Source: Diploscapter coronatus
Lineage: Eukaryota > Nematoda > Chromadorea > Rhabditida > Rhabditidae
NCBI GenBank assembly: GCA_964036155.1
Contig: OZ038422.1
Span: 60,659,201 to 60,723,200, forward strand
Length of the DNA: 64,000 nt
Direction: 5' to 3'
This document shows positions 23,864 to 34,457 of this stretch, in pieces. Numbering within the stretch: the first letter of the stretch is position 1; the number at the start of each line of letters is the position of its first letter. The translations under genes were made by a program, and so were the position numbers. A model generated the notes under the pieces. That model was given only the letters and a program-made list of their open reading frames with translations. It was not told the DNA's origin and ran no database searches.

Positions 23864-24140
23864 TTCTAGAATTTTTTTAAAAATTTGTTCTCCAACTTAT
23901 CTCTGACTTTACCTAAATCGACTATTAAATCATACGTTTTTTGATAAATCGTCGACTTTTAGATTTTTTTTTATCTTTCTTTGACCCGCTTTCGATCTTC
24001 CCTAATTTTATCTTCAAAAGATGCTTGTTTTTGACAATTACTCTACTTTTGAAAGAAAAACTAATTTATTTTTCGATCTCAAACTATCTTTATTTCGAAA
24101 AAATGCGAAGGTAACTACAACTTTAAACGGGAATAAATTC

Positions 24141-24480
24141 TGTATACAGTACCGAGCAAAAGCATTTCGCATTTTGCATAGTGGTTAATTAGACACCTGC
24201 TATACGGATGATACATGAAGTATTGTATCGGTCAAATGAAACGACAGTTTGTGTGTTGAAAAATGAGAGACGCAGAGGAAACTGCGTACCGCTCTTTCTA
24301 CTGTCCTCGCTGACTCTCCTTTCTCTCTGCGCATAGTCGTGACGCGCATTTTTCGCAAGGCGCTCTTTAACACACGAACTGCCACTTCATTTGACCGATA
24401 CAATAATTCATCCACCATCCGTATAGGTCTTAATTAATCACTATGCAAAATATGAAATTTTTTATCGGTATTGTATATCA
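24141..24480. mobile_element. Tc1/mariner-like MITE with ~100-bp terminal inverted repeats
   Basis: The left arm from TGTATACAGTACCGAGCAAA (24141) pairs with the right arm ending TTGTATATCA (24480). Paired blocks include TTTTGCATAGTGGTTAATTA, CTATACGGATG and TTGTATCGGTCAAATGAA, giving imperfect inverted repeats of over 100 bp. The ends read TA-CAGTACC and GGTATTG-TA, so a TA target duplication is plausible, as for Tc1/mariner derivatives. There is no coding capacity. A related shorter copy is at 38817-38975. Confidence 0.75.
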
Positions 24481-24788
24481 CCTGAAATTCGAATATAATT
24501 CCTTATAACACGATAAGAATGGCTTTGAATAGCAGGATAACTTATCTTTATCTTTCATATTTTACCATTTCTTTGGAGTTTGCTCTCACTGCGATGAGAG
24601 ATAGTGGGGTTACAATAGGGTGAAAGATAGAGGGGAGGGCAAGAATGAAATAGCATGTCAAAGAGAAAAGCGCGGGTATGTGCAGGTGTAAACATTATAC
24701 CCTCCTTATACCCGCATTTTATCGATTGCTCCCTTATTTCACTACATTTTTCGTGAATTTTACATTGTCATATTTCGCATACCTAGAG

Positions 24789-24945
24789 CTCTCAAGCTCC
24801 CCCCTTTGCAAAAAAGTCGCTTGTGGTAATTTGAAGCAGAAAATTTGGGAAGGAAGTACCCTTCGAACCCGAAATGTCTCAAAGACCCTACCTAGTTCGG
24901 CGAATAAACCTGATAAAATGGCCCTGTGCAAAAAAAATCAAAAAA
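24789..24945 (+). repeat. Interspersed repeat, family C copy 1
   Basis: The order of blocks CTCAAGCTCC, AATTTGGGAAGGAA, AGTACCCTTCGAACCC, AAATGTC, AAAGACC, GATAAAA and CTGTGCAAAAA recurs in the same orientation at 32509-32665. The similarity is imperfect but collinear over about 155 bp. No inverted termini or coding capacity are seen. A shorter related stretch may be present near 30180-30250 (GGGAAGCAAGTACCCTTCAAA). Confidence 0.6.
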
Positions 24946-25352
24946 TAGTCGCGCACGACCACGCACAAGCGATATTTCGCTTGAGAAAATGTATTCATTT
25001 TGAGTAATGTATTTTTGCTATTTTCGGTCAGGAAATTTTCCTTTTTTCTTCACGGAACACCTATTTGAAACTCAGAACATCTTTTATGTGCAAAGATTTA
25101 TGCAAGAATGAGACTTGGCATATCCGCTTTAAGACGCTGCGCACTGTCAAGAGCTGACTATTGTGCGTATTTCATTAAGAAAAATGCGCATTACAAATTG
25201 AACTTTTCCTCTTGTGTTCCCCTGTGCGCTCGGCGCATTAGCCAGCTCTCTCAAAGGTCTTTCCCACTCAGTCCATAGTAACGCAACCAAAGAAAACTTT
25301 TCAAAAGTCATAATTTAAGAAAGTGAACGTTGAAAATGCGACCCTTTTTTAG

Positions 25353-26944
25353 ATGTTCAAAATCGAAGTAGAAGAGGAAGAAAATTTGTTGAACGGGCAA
25401 ATTCCGGAACAAATCCCCAGTGATGCGATTTGGCAAATGCTGTTTGAGAAAGAGAATGAACAGGTACTTTAAGTTTTTAAAATATATTATTTTTTTTGGA
25501 GAAGATCACTTTTACAAAATACCAAATTTTTATAGAATACCCTACTTCCAGGTCGGCATCTTCGTGGGAAACGATCATTCTCTCCCGAACGAACCATCCA
25601 CTTCCCAAAATGGAGCAGAAGATGTGAAGGACCTGAGAGACATCATGCAGAAATATGGAATGGTAAAAAATACTAAAAACTGAACTGAATTTGGTCTTTC
25701 AGGTTGATGAATCTCGAAAGAGTATCTCGGAACAGGGTCCTTTCGTATCGGTTCTCACTTGCAGTGCCGAAGTTCAGAAGTGGATGCAGAGGACGAGGGA
25801 TGAGGAGAGGATGAGGGTAATTTAAGAGTTTTTCTTTTTTTTTTTTTTTTTTTTTTTAAATTCTATTCTGAAGTTTTTTACTTGATCATAACTGAAACTA
25901 TCTGAAGAATATTAGAAAAATCTTAAAATTTGAATAAACCTCAACTTATTCGAATTACCTGAATTTTCAGTTCATCTGTACCTCCCCTTGCGGTATCACA
26001 GGCTTTTCGAAGGTCTATTTCGATCCGAATGGAGACGTCAAGCCGACTTTGGAATTCCAAACTATCTACATCAAGTGCAACCATGCCAACCCCGAATGCA
26101 ACGCGGTTCTGTCGAATAAGGGCAAGGGAGGAAGACATATTAGGTAACTTTTTATTGCTTGAGATTCTCATAGAAAAACGTCAAGAAATTCTATAAAAGG
26201 AAAGTTTTCCAAATGCTCTTTTCTAGCCGATTTTTGTATTCTTGATAATTGCTCTTAAACGTCTAAATATCCAGAAAAGTAATGATTTTGTCTTTTCTTT
26301 TCCGAAGACTTTGCATTCCTGACGTCTTTTCTTAAACTCTTAAATTATAAAATTCAGTGATCACCGCAGAAAGCACCAGAAGAAAGATGGAATTGAAGAA
26401 GGACCGAAGGAAGTGAAAGAATCCAAAGCCAAAACGCCTAAGCCTTCTCAAAAGTCTTCCAAGAGAAGAAGCATGACGAAAAATGAGGTATGCGACAAAT
26501 TTCATAGGATCAAAGAAACCACGATCAATTTTAGGTAGAAGATGAATTGGCAAGGGTCCTGGGTAAATACGTGGTCGAAAGCGGGTGCTCGATCGACGAT
26601 CTGTACACCGATGCGTTCATCAAACTCGTCAACGATTTAATGCAATTGGGGTATTCTTGCTCTTTCTTCACAATTGTTAAATCTCAAGCAATCAAAATAT
26701 CAACAAAAAATAGCGCAGAAAACGAACTCCATACATAGCATTCCTCATAAAATTTTACATTACGATATGTTGAAAGAAGGTTCGTAGTTTATAAAATTTT
26801 CCAAAGCATAATTTCAGGGCCGAACTCGGAGGACCGATATCCGAAGACGACTTCCCCACTGAAGAAGAGCTTCAGCAAGCCATCGAGGAAATGCAAGCGG
26901 CGGATAATGTCAAGAAGGTCAAGACTGAGGAGAACTCAGAATAA
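25353..26944 (+). CDS. Nematode protein with putative zinc-binding Cys/His module
   Basis: Not recognised as a named family. Exons are 25353-25463, 25552-25662, 25703-25816, 25971-26143, 26358-26487, 26535-26650 and 26818-26944, giving 293 residues with consistent phases. The ATG directly follows a TTTTTTAG acceptor, so it is probably trans-spliced. Residues 1-112 are acidic with helical segments. Residues 113-175 hold FICTSPCGITGF, then KCNHANPEC, then GRHISDHRRKH. The spacing of two CxxxC-like pairs followed by HxxxHxxxxH suggests a zinc-binding, perhaps DNA-binding, module, but no standard finger pattern fits exactly. A Lys/Ser-rich basic stretch (KPSQKSSKRR) follows, likely a nuclear localisation signal. 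The C-terminus is acidic and helical. It is convergent with the nuclear receptor gene, sharing a 3' region of about 300 bp. Confidence 0.75.
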
Positions 26945-27201
26945 GTTGTTATTGAGGAAACTCAAATCATCAGTTCTGAAAATATATTGATATAATTTTG
27001 AAAAAGCTAGAGAAAATCCCTTTTCAACAATTTTAGTCACTTGATGATTTGATATTTTCAAGTTGTTTTACAAAGAAACCACTCCGAGACTTCCACCATC
27101 GTTTAAATTCATATTTTAGATGTTTTAAAAATTTCTTGTGCAATACTCTCAGGAATTTCTAAGTTTATTCAAAGCGAACATATCATAAGGTATTCAAGAA
27201 C

Positions 27202-27214
27202 AATAAACTTTATT
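27202..27214. terminator. Back-to-back poly(A) signals between convergent genes
   Basis: AATAAA on the + strand (27202-27207) is followed after one base by TTTATT (27209-27214), which is AATAAA on the minus strand. The + gene stops at 26944 and the minus gene at 27252. For the + gene the signal lies 258 bases past the stop. For the minus gene it lies about 40 bases past the stop. One 13-bp site could therefore serve both transcripts. Confidence 0.6.
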
Positions 27215-27251
27215 ACTTCTTACATACATAAGTGCTCAGAGTTGAGAATAT

Positions 27252-30200
27252 CTAAAAGTACGAAAAATCGGGGTAGCTCCGTGAGATTTCCATCGTGAAC
27301 GGATGAGGTTGCATCAGCTCGAAGGTCTCGATGGTACAAAGCGTTTCGCGCTTGAAAGCAGCTACTTTCTAAAAATTTGCATAAAATCAATTAAATTTAA
27401 ACAAAAAAGATTGGCTCTGCATCACGAAATTGTCCAAATTAACTAAGCCTCGTCTTATGCTAATATCAGGTCAACTAATGCAAGGTGTTATATTTCAAAT
27501 AAACTTAACTAAAATAAGACGAATTCGCATACAAATACCTGCACATTACAGATCCTGAGCAAGATATCAGCAAATCTTGTAGCCGCTTCAACTTGATCAG
27601 ACATTTTCTCTTGTAAATGTCGCCTAAGACAATCGAGTAGACGTTTCCGCTTAGCTGCGATTAATTGATGAGCGTGATTTGTTAGGGATAGACAATCTGA
27701 AAATATGTAACCATTTTTTAAACCCATGACATAAAGATTCAGCAATGATACAAAGCATAACACAAATGAATGAATGCATCAAACTAAAAAATACACAGAG
27801 AATAGAAATTATAACTAAATCTAACTCCACATTTACCTGGATCATAGAATATAATAGCCTGAAGCAAGACGTATTCTATTCGTGTTAGTCGCATTCTTCT
27901 GATCGGAACGAGAATGTCGTTGATCACGGCTACTACAGTAGGAATTAATCCAGCACAACCATGGCTCGTCACCGCATCCGCGGCGGAACATGACGCTACG
28001 TTTCGGAAGCTTCAAATATTTAATTTAAACTTATCATCGCTTAAGATTATTATATAGTTTACATTTGTAGCGGAGAAAGGCTTAAAATCTTGACTATAAA
28101 AATTAGATCACTTGGACTTTGATAATAAGAAAAGTTAAGAAGGGGCATTTTTAAATATATAAAAAAAGTATAAGATAACATGATTTATTCAAGTTTAATT
28201 TATACCCGCTCAGCCCATCCGGAAACACAATTCTATCCGTATATTTTTCCGGGGTATGAAAAGCTTCTGCCAAGACTAGATTGGAAAATGCGGTATGGAT
28301 AAATAGCCGCTTTTGGTCGTTGAGGTTCAATCTACTGAATACCTACAAATAAAAATATATCTACGATTTAAAAGAAAAAAGATCGTACCTCAAAAGACTT
28401 GGCCCATTCAGCTAAAACCGACAATATTTTGGCTCTCCAGTATGAGAAATTCGTCGGATACTTGGGATCCATTTTCTTATTGGCGAACTAAAAGATAAAT
28501 ATTATTCTGGAAATAAAATGATCTACAAAGCCTTATATAGCAATGTTAGATATATGGATTGCAATGATTATTGTATGATCGAAATAAATGGTGTTATTCA
28601 AAGCTGGGCGTGTTACCTTCGAACTCACTTTGGTAAATGCGTCTTCGAAAGCGATATATCCGCTGTTCAATGCTTCATGAATTGTCGTGTGAATAGGCAT
28701 TTCGGATGAGGTTAGGAGGGCTTGATAGCTAAACAAATTCAGCTGCATTTGGAATTTGGTAAATTTGATTATTTGACTTCTATCGCTTAACTTCCGAAAT
28801 GGGAAAGAAAAACACTTTTGGATTTAGGGAAAAGGTCTCATGACAAAATACTTTAAGTCTAATTCATTATTATGCGCATAAATAAAAATATCGCTATATG
28901 TTGATCTTGAACAAACAAAATAATAAAATGAATTTTTAACGATATTATCTCGTACCGAGATTCTTTATCAAGTAGTAATTCAATTAACGGGTCCACAATA
29001 GCAGGTGGCCTCATGTCATCGTCATTCTTGCCGGCTGATTTACGCTTTCTGCGTCGTTCCAAGCATAATTCTGTAATTTATACCGAGGAATAAGATATGA
29101 TAATTAATCATCCTTAGATCTCATCTGCTAGATTTTTAACTCGTAGATCTGATTTAACTATCAACGAAAGCTTGTAAGTTAGCAATGTTAAAATTCCACT
29201 CCGTTAATTAATGTTAGTAAATTGCTAGCATTTAACAATTAAGCAAATGTTCAGAATCTTCATCTTTCTAAATGAATCCAAACCTGTTCGATCCATGCCA
29301 ACCAATATGCACTTTTTATATCGGCAATGTCTGCATGAACACCGCATAGATTTATCGATAACACAATCACCATTTCCTTTACACGAATAAGTACGATTCT
29401 AGAATCATTTAATTTTTAAAGTAATTCACAATTAATGTTCCTACTTCCAAAACTACCCGTCGAAAGAACGTTTTGCCTGAAATATAAACTTAACATTTGT
29501 TTGCAATTCGAAAATCTTATTTTCTTACACCCGTTACAAGCCGGCACTGAATAGTGAATTCCTGAGGCGTCGTCATCGCAAACGACGCATTTTTCTCCTG
29601 AATTATAAAATAAATACAGCATTAAGTTAGGTTTACCAATAATTTCTGTATTATACTTTTTAATGACTCTATCAAGATTGTTGGAGAATTATCGTTATAT
29701 TCAATAATTTCATATTTAAATGAATAACTAATTCATTTACCCGGATTAATAGTCTTCTTCGGATTAGGGTCACTTTTCTCGCCGCTCAAGACACTATCAT
29801 CTACTTTCATGAGATCATTGAACACTGATTGACTACTCGAACTGGCCATTCGTCGTTTATAGGCGTCGTCGTAAAATTGTCGGTCACGTTTCAAGATCCA
29901 GGCGAACTTAATTCATTCAATTAAAATAATGGTAATTTAATTAATGGCAACCTAGACAATTCGTTACTTCGTAACCTACAAAATAGTACGGGAAAAGATA
30001 TCTTCCTGCCTTGCCCTATACCCTTAACTATGGGTAACGATATGACGAAATAACGACTTATCCAAATTACCTAATTTAATTGTTTTGCAGAGAAAAATTT
30101 TAATGAAATGGTTAGCTTATTTATTTAGATTTAAACTCAGAAAGATAACTTAAAATTTATACTTAGAGATCGCAAACTCCGCTCTCTTACATTTTTCGCT

Positions 30201-30772
30201 TTTGTTCAAAAAATGGGAAGCAAGTACCCTTCAAAGTGGGTGAGCACAAAAAGCACCATCATATTCGATGAACCACTCATAGAAGTGAACTTTGGCCAGA
30301 AAATTATATCAGAGAGTGCTTGTACACATTCATGATCATATAGGATAAAAAGGGGTCAAAATGTGCTCGTTTTTGATAACTGCTTTCGATGGTTTCTTTC
30401 CGGTCAAAAATGGCTTTATTTTTCTTCACCAATACCCCAGTTACATCGAATTTGGTAATTTGAAGTAATAAATTGTTGAAGATTATGAATGTGTGCAAAA
30501 CCATTTGCAGTCCCGTTTATAATTCATCGAAAACAATGAAAGTAATGAATGCAATTCAAGAACGTGATAAAAGTGAAATATAATTTCCTTTCTCAAGGTC
30601 GAATGATAGCAAAATTCTAGTGAAATTTCGCACGCGCTTTCATTTTTGCTTTTCTCTTTGATTAAATAGTGTTTCGATGTTTTTTTCCTTCGGATTACGG
30701 TACCTGATCTTCGTGAATCGCGTCGCTCCGCCCATTTTTCGTTTCAGCAGCTTGGCTCTGGTGTGAACTCAT
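27252..30772 (-). CDS. Nuclear hormone receptor (nematode supplementary type)
   Basis: A ligand-regulated or orphan transcription factor. Exons in transcript order: 30704-30772, 29741-29906, 29529-29597, 29445-29476, 29284-29398, 28956-29070, 28617-28779, 28389-28487, 28206-28342, 27837-28009, 27539-27696 and 27252-27368, giving 470 residues in phase. The DNA-binding domain (about residues 79-150) has both C4 fingers: CVVC-x13-CNGC, then [16 protein letters not shown]5-C-x9-CRHC, and [10 protein letters not shown]. The P-box CNGCK is typical of the expanded nematode receptors derived from HNF4. The ligand-binding region includes [34 protein letters not shown] and a C-terminal helix after HPFTMEI. 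The 78 residues before the first finger are polar. An in-frame internal ATG at 29849 offers a shorter alternative start. The 797-base intron 29907-30703 separates the first exon. Which numbered nhr this is cannot be told. Confidence 0.9.
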
Positions 30773-31973
30773 CGCCTGAAACGCGAGTGATAATACGTTT
30801 TTAGAATCAGATTTAGCGGGGTAAATATATAAATATAAGGGGAAACGGGCTATGACAGAGATCACACGGGAATACAATCTCACCGATTAAATATGGGATT
30901 TCGCCGAGTATCAAAAATTAAGCCAGATGGCTTTGCGAGTCTATCCCTCAACGTTATGAAAGATAGATTTATTCATCTTTAAAGGGAGTAAACCAGAGAT
31001 CATTTTCGATGGAGAGGCAGGTGAAAGTTATTAATTCACGGGGAGACTTAAATTTAATAAAAATTCAGTTTTGAAAAAAGGAAAATAGAATCATTGTTAC
31101 AGTGAAAATTTAATAAAATTTAGATAAATGAAAAATAAAAGACATCGCAATAACAATAACGCTAAAATAACAGGCCCTTAATGCAAAGAAATACGAAAAT
31201 AATTTGCACCCTAGCGTATTTTTAGCTGGAACATAGTATAGATTAAGCTTATGCATAAATCCTCTTTTTCTCTGTCCATTTGCTATTTTGCACACATTTC
31301 GTAATTCCGCATTAGGTATGCACATAGGACGATTATCCATTTGATATCACGAAAGATAAAGGCTTTCATAAATATTAAGAAGATATCCCAGTCGGTTTAT
31401 CTTCCTACTCTTAAACACAGGGAAGTAGCTTGGCAATATCCAAGATAATCCTTTAATAGCGCAGTGATCTTTGTAAAAAGACATCTCCTTCAAGGTACAA
31501 ATGACTCTCACCCTACAGTATACCTCCCAAAGCAAAATACATTTAGCAATTAAGAAATATCGAAATGGTGGAATTTGACCACTACACAAACATCAAATTA
31601 CGACGAAATTTGAAGATTTATTTTTAGTTCTGAAACTTGATGACTAACGAATAAAATCAACAATACAAAATATGAGATCTTTCAAAAAATAATACCCAGA
31701 AAATAAACAAGTTTAGGTACGATATTTTTCAGAATAGAATAATCTGAACCACTTCTTATGGCTTTCAATATTTATTCTATCCCTACAAATTTTTGTATAA
31801 GATCAAATTCAACGGTTTTTAGGCAATAGAAAGCAGGTGATATGTCAAGGAATAATAAAATAACTAAATTGGGTTGGAGGTTATTTGTACCAAAATTTAT
31901 GAGGTAAGTTTCTAGAATTTCGGCACAAATCACCCCCAACCCAAGCAGAGATTTTGATAAATAAAAGAAAAAT
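30773..31973. other. Intergenic region between nuclear receptor and MED11
   Basis: About 1.2 kb, AT-rich. Several short minus-strand open frames (for example 31347-31589) have no recognisable features. It probably holds the nuclear receptor promoter and the MED11 3' end. Nothing else is supportable. Confidence 0.4.
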
Positions 31974-33307
31974 TTACGACGAACTGCTGGGCTGATTTCC
32001 ACTTTCCCCTGGGTTTTGCTCAGCCGGTTCGGAACAGAAGTGCTTATCGACGAGTCGCTGCAGCTCCTCGTGCAGATCGCGCACCGTGCACTCTGCCAGC
32101 GCCGTGTTCTTCTCGGATGCGAACGTTGAGCCTAAAAATTAGCATAAATTCAGAAAAACCATATTTTTGAAAAATATAAATTGTGTCAAAATCTTAAAAG
32201 AATTAGTCAAAATGAAGTAATTTTAAAGGAGATCTGAAAAACAAGACAACAAGACATACGAAATAGTATAGGGTGGGGGAAAGTATTATAAGCTTCTCTT
32301 CTAATACTATTTAGTCGTCTTGTTTTCCCAGGTTGCCTTTTAAAAATCTATTCTTCTTCCAAATTAGGACTTCTTTTAAGTTCATACATATTTTAGAAAT
32401 AGTTTCGGTAAAAATTGTTCTAATTTAAAAAGTGAAATATAGAAATGATGATATAAATATGAAAATGAATGGATATGAATTGAGTTTTAATGAGTTGATC
32501 TCATAAATAGAGTCCCCAAGCTCCGTCCTCTTGCAAAAATGCGTTTTTGATAGTTTAGAGTCAAAAATTTGGAATGAAGTACCCTTAGAGCCCAAAATGT
32601 CATAAAAGACCTAGTCTAGGTTGACGATACATTCGATAAAAACGGTTCTGTGCAAAAATTCTACCACAAACCGAGGTTTGGAGTATCTACTTGGAGACCC
32701 TACTCATAAGATATTGAAAACCAAGTTATTTTTAAAGAGAATTCAATGAAATAAAAAATTACCCTGATGCGCCGCTCCGACGCAGACATGAGCGAGGTAC
32801 TGCAACTGGGCGCCCAGTTCGGACTCGATGGTGTTGAGCGTGCGGCGAAAGCTCTGCGACGATTCCTCCATTTTTTGCTACAAATTTGCTCCTTTATCAA
32901 AATATTCATTTCTATTTTAGGAAGGTAAACTGTGTCATTTTCAACCATGACTAAATCACTTCTACCCTTATTAATTTTTCAATACATTTATTATTCTGAT
33001 TCATCTTCATATTTACTCACTTCATTTCAATCAATTCTAAATCCCTCTCAAACTATAATTCGTTCAAGAAACTTATTTATTTCAACCTTTAAATTAATGC
33101 AGTTTTCCTCTATCAACATTCGGTTTAAAAAATGATCGACTTGTATTTTTAACTTTAAAATACGACAACCTTGCTGATCTGTTTATCCTTGGTGAGTTCA
33201 CTAATGCAACTCTGCGCGTTCAACAGCAATTCATCGATTTTCTTCTCGACATTGGCGATGGTTTCCAAACGCTGCTGCAGGTTCGGAGTGGGCTCATAAA
33301 ATGACAT
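31974..33307 (-). CDS. mdt-11: Mediator complex subunit 11 (MED11)
   Basis: A small head-module subunit of Mediator, linking transcription factors to RNA polymerase II and TFIIH. Three exons in transcript order (33170-33307, 32763-32877, 31974-32131) give 136 residues, near the usual ~120. The protein is helical throughout and follows the MED11 pattern: LQQRLETIANVEKKIDELL, then CISELTKDKQ, then FRRTLNTIESELGAQLQYL, GAAHQGSTFASEKNTALAE and VRDLHEELQRLV. The C-terminal 17 residues are polar and Ser-rich, an extension beyond the family core. The start ATG lies just after a TTTCCAG acceptor (about 33310-33316), consistent with trans-splicing. It follows WIP on the same strand with a 1.15-kb gap, too long for a clear operon call. 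The 631-base intron between exons 2 and 3 contains a repeat (32509-32665). Confidence 0.88.
32509..32665 (+). repeat. Interspersed repeat, family C copy 2 (MED11 intron)
   Basis: Collinear with 24789-24945: AAGCTCC, CTTGCAAAAA, AATTTGGAATGAAGTACCCT, AAAATGTC, AAAGACCTA, GATAAAAACGG and CTGTGCAAAAA. It lies inside the MED11 intron on the strand opposite to the gene. Confidence 0.6.
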
Positions 33308-34457
33308 TTCCTGGAAATGGAAAGGATTGCTGTAACTTCAAAGAGGAAAGGATTGCGGTAGGCTTAAAAATTTGAATATCTAAAATTGAAAAGCGCATAA
33401 AGATAAAATATATAAGATTTTTTTGTAGAAAGAATTTTGCAAGATAGATTTGATAAGTGAAAATTATTCAATGTTTCAGAAAAATAACGGAGAATATAAA
33501 ATAATGATAATGAAAAGTTGAGATATTTGGTTTAGCGACTATTAGAACGCTATATTTTCAAAAAAGTGGGAAATGTTTCCGTAAACGTTTATTCATATAC
33601 AATTTATTTATTTATATGTATTGACTAAGCACATGTGAGTTAACGTATATAGAGTTTTCTAGTGAAGACACAAAATGTTGATGAAATGACAGATAAACAG
33701 GTCTTCAAACCATAACGATGCGGTTTTAAAGTTAAAAGCACATTTCTTAGGAGGAAAAGCTTTGTCGAATAAGATTTTTACAACGTGGATAAATAAAATT
33801 GAATCACAATTCGGAACCCCTAAACTTGAATTTTAGAGCTGAAATTTAAAAGAAAGTTAGATTTTTAAAGAACAGGAAAAACATGTAAGGCATTTTAGTT
33901 TGCACTAATTTTCATGTGCATGAAAAGCACCCAGAAACTTTTCTTTTGAAATTACTAGTGAAAAATCAGATATTTGGAGCGTTACGTAAAAAATAAAATG
34001 ATAACAATCAATACTTTATCATTTCATTAGAAATAAGCGAATGATTATAATTGAAAGCAGAAGTACACTTTTATATCGTTTTCCCCCAATTTTTCTTTCC
34101 ACAAACTCCGCCCACTTTTAAACAAACTGAAAGGACGAATAATGAGAATAAATTATTGCTGTAGAAAAGGAAAGATTTGCGAGGGAAAGTTCGTAAAGCC
34201 GAATATGGATCATCGATCTTTTCTTTCTTCAAACTAGTTGCTTTTTAATTGATTTTCGCACTTATAAAAACCACTTCTTTTTCTGGACATAAACTCAGGC
34301 GAATTTGTTCAAAACAATAACCCTTTCTAGAAAGATATTGCTCCTTTGTTATTGCAACTAAAATTCAGTATTTCTTTCAGATTCAACAAAAATACTACAT
34401 AGAATATTCGACTTTATAAATTCTCCCCAAAGCCTCAAAATTCAAATTTCTTACCCC
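33308..34457. other. Intergenic region between MED11 and WIP
   Basis: AT-rich, no supportable gene. It contains the WIP 3' untranslated region and perhaps a MED11 promoter. TTTATT (minus-strand AATAAA) occurs around 33586-33640. Nothing else recognisable was seen. Confidence 0.4.
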
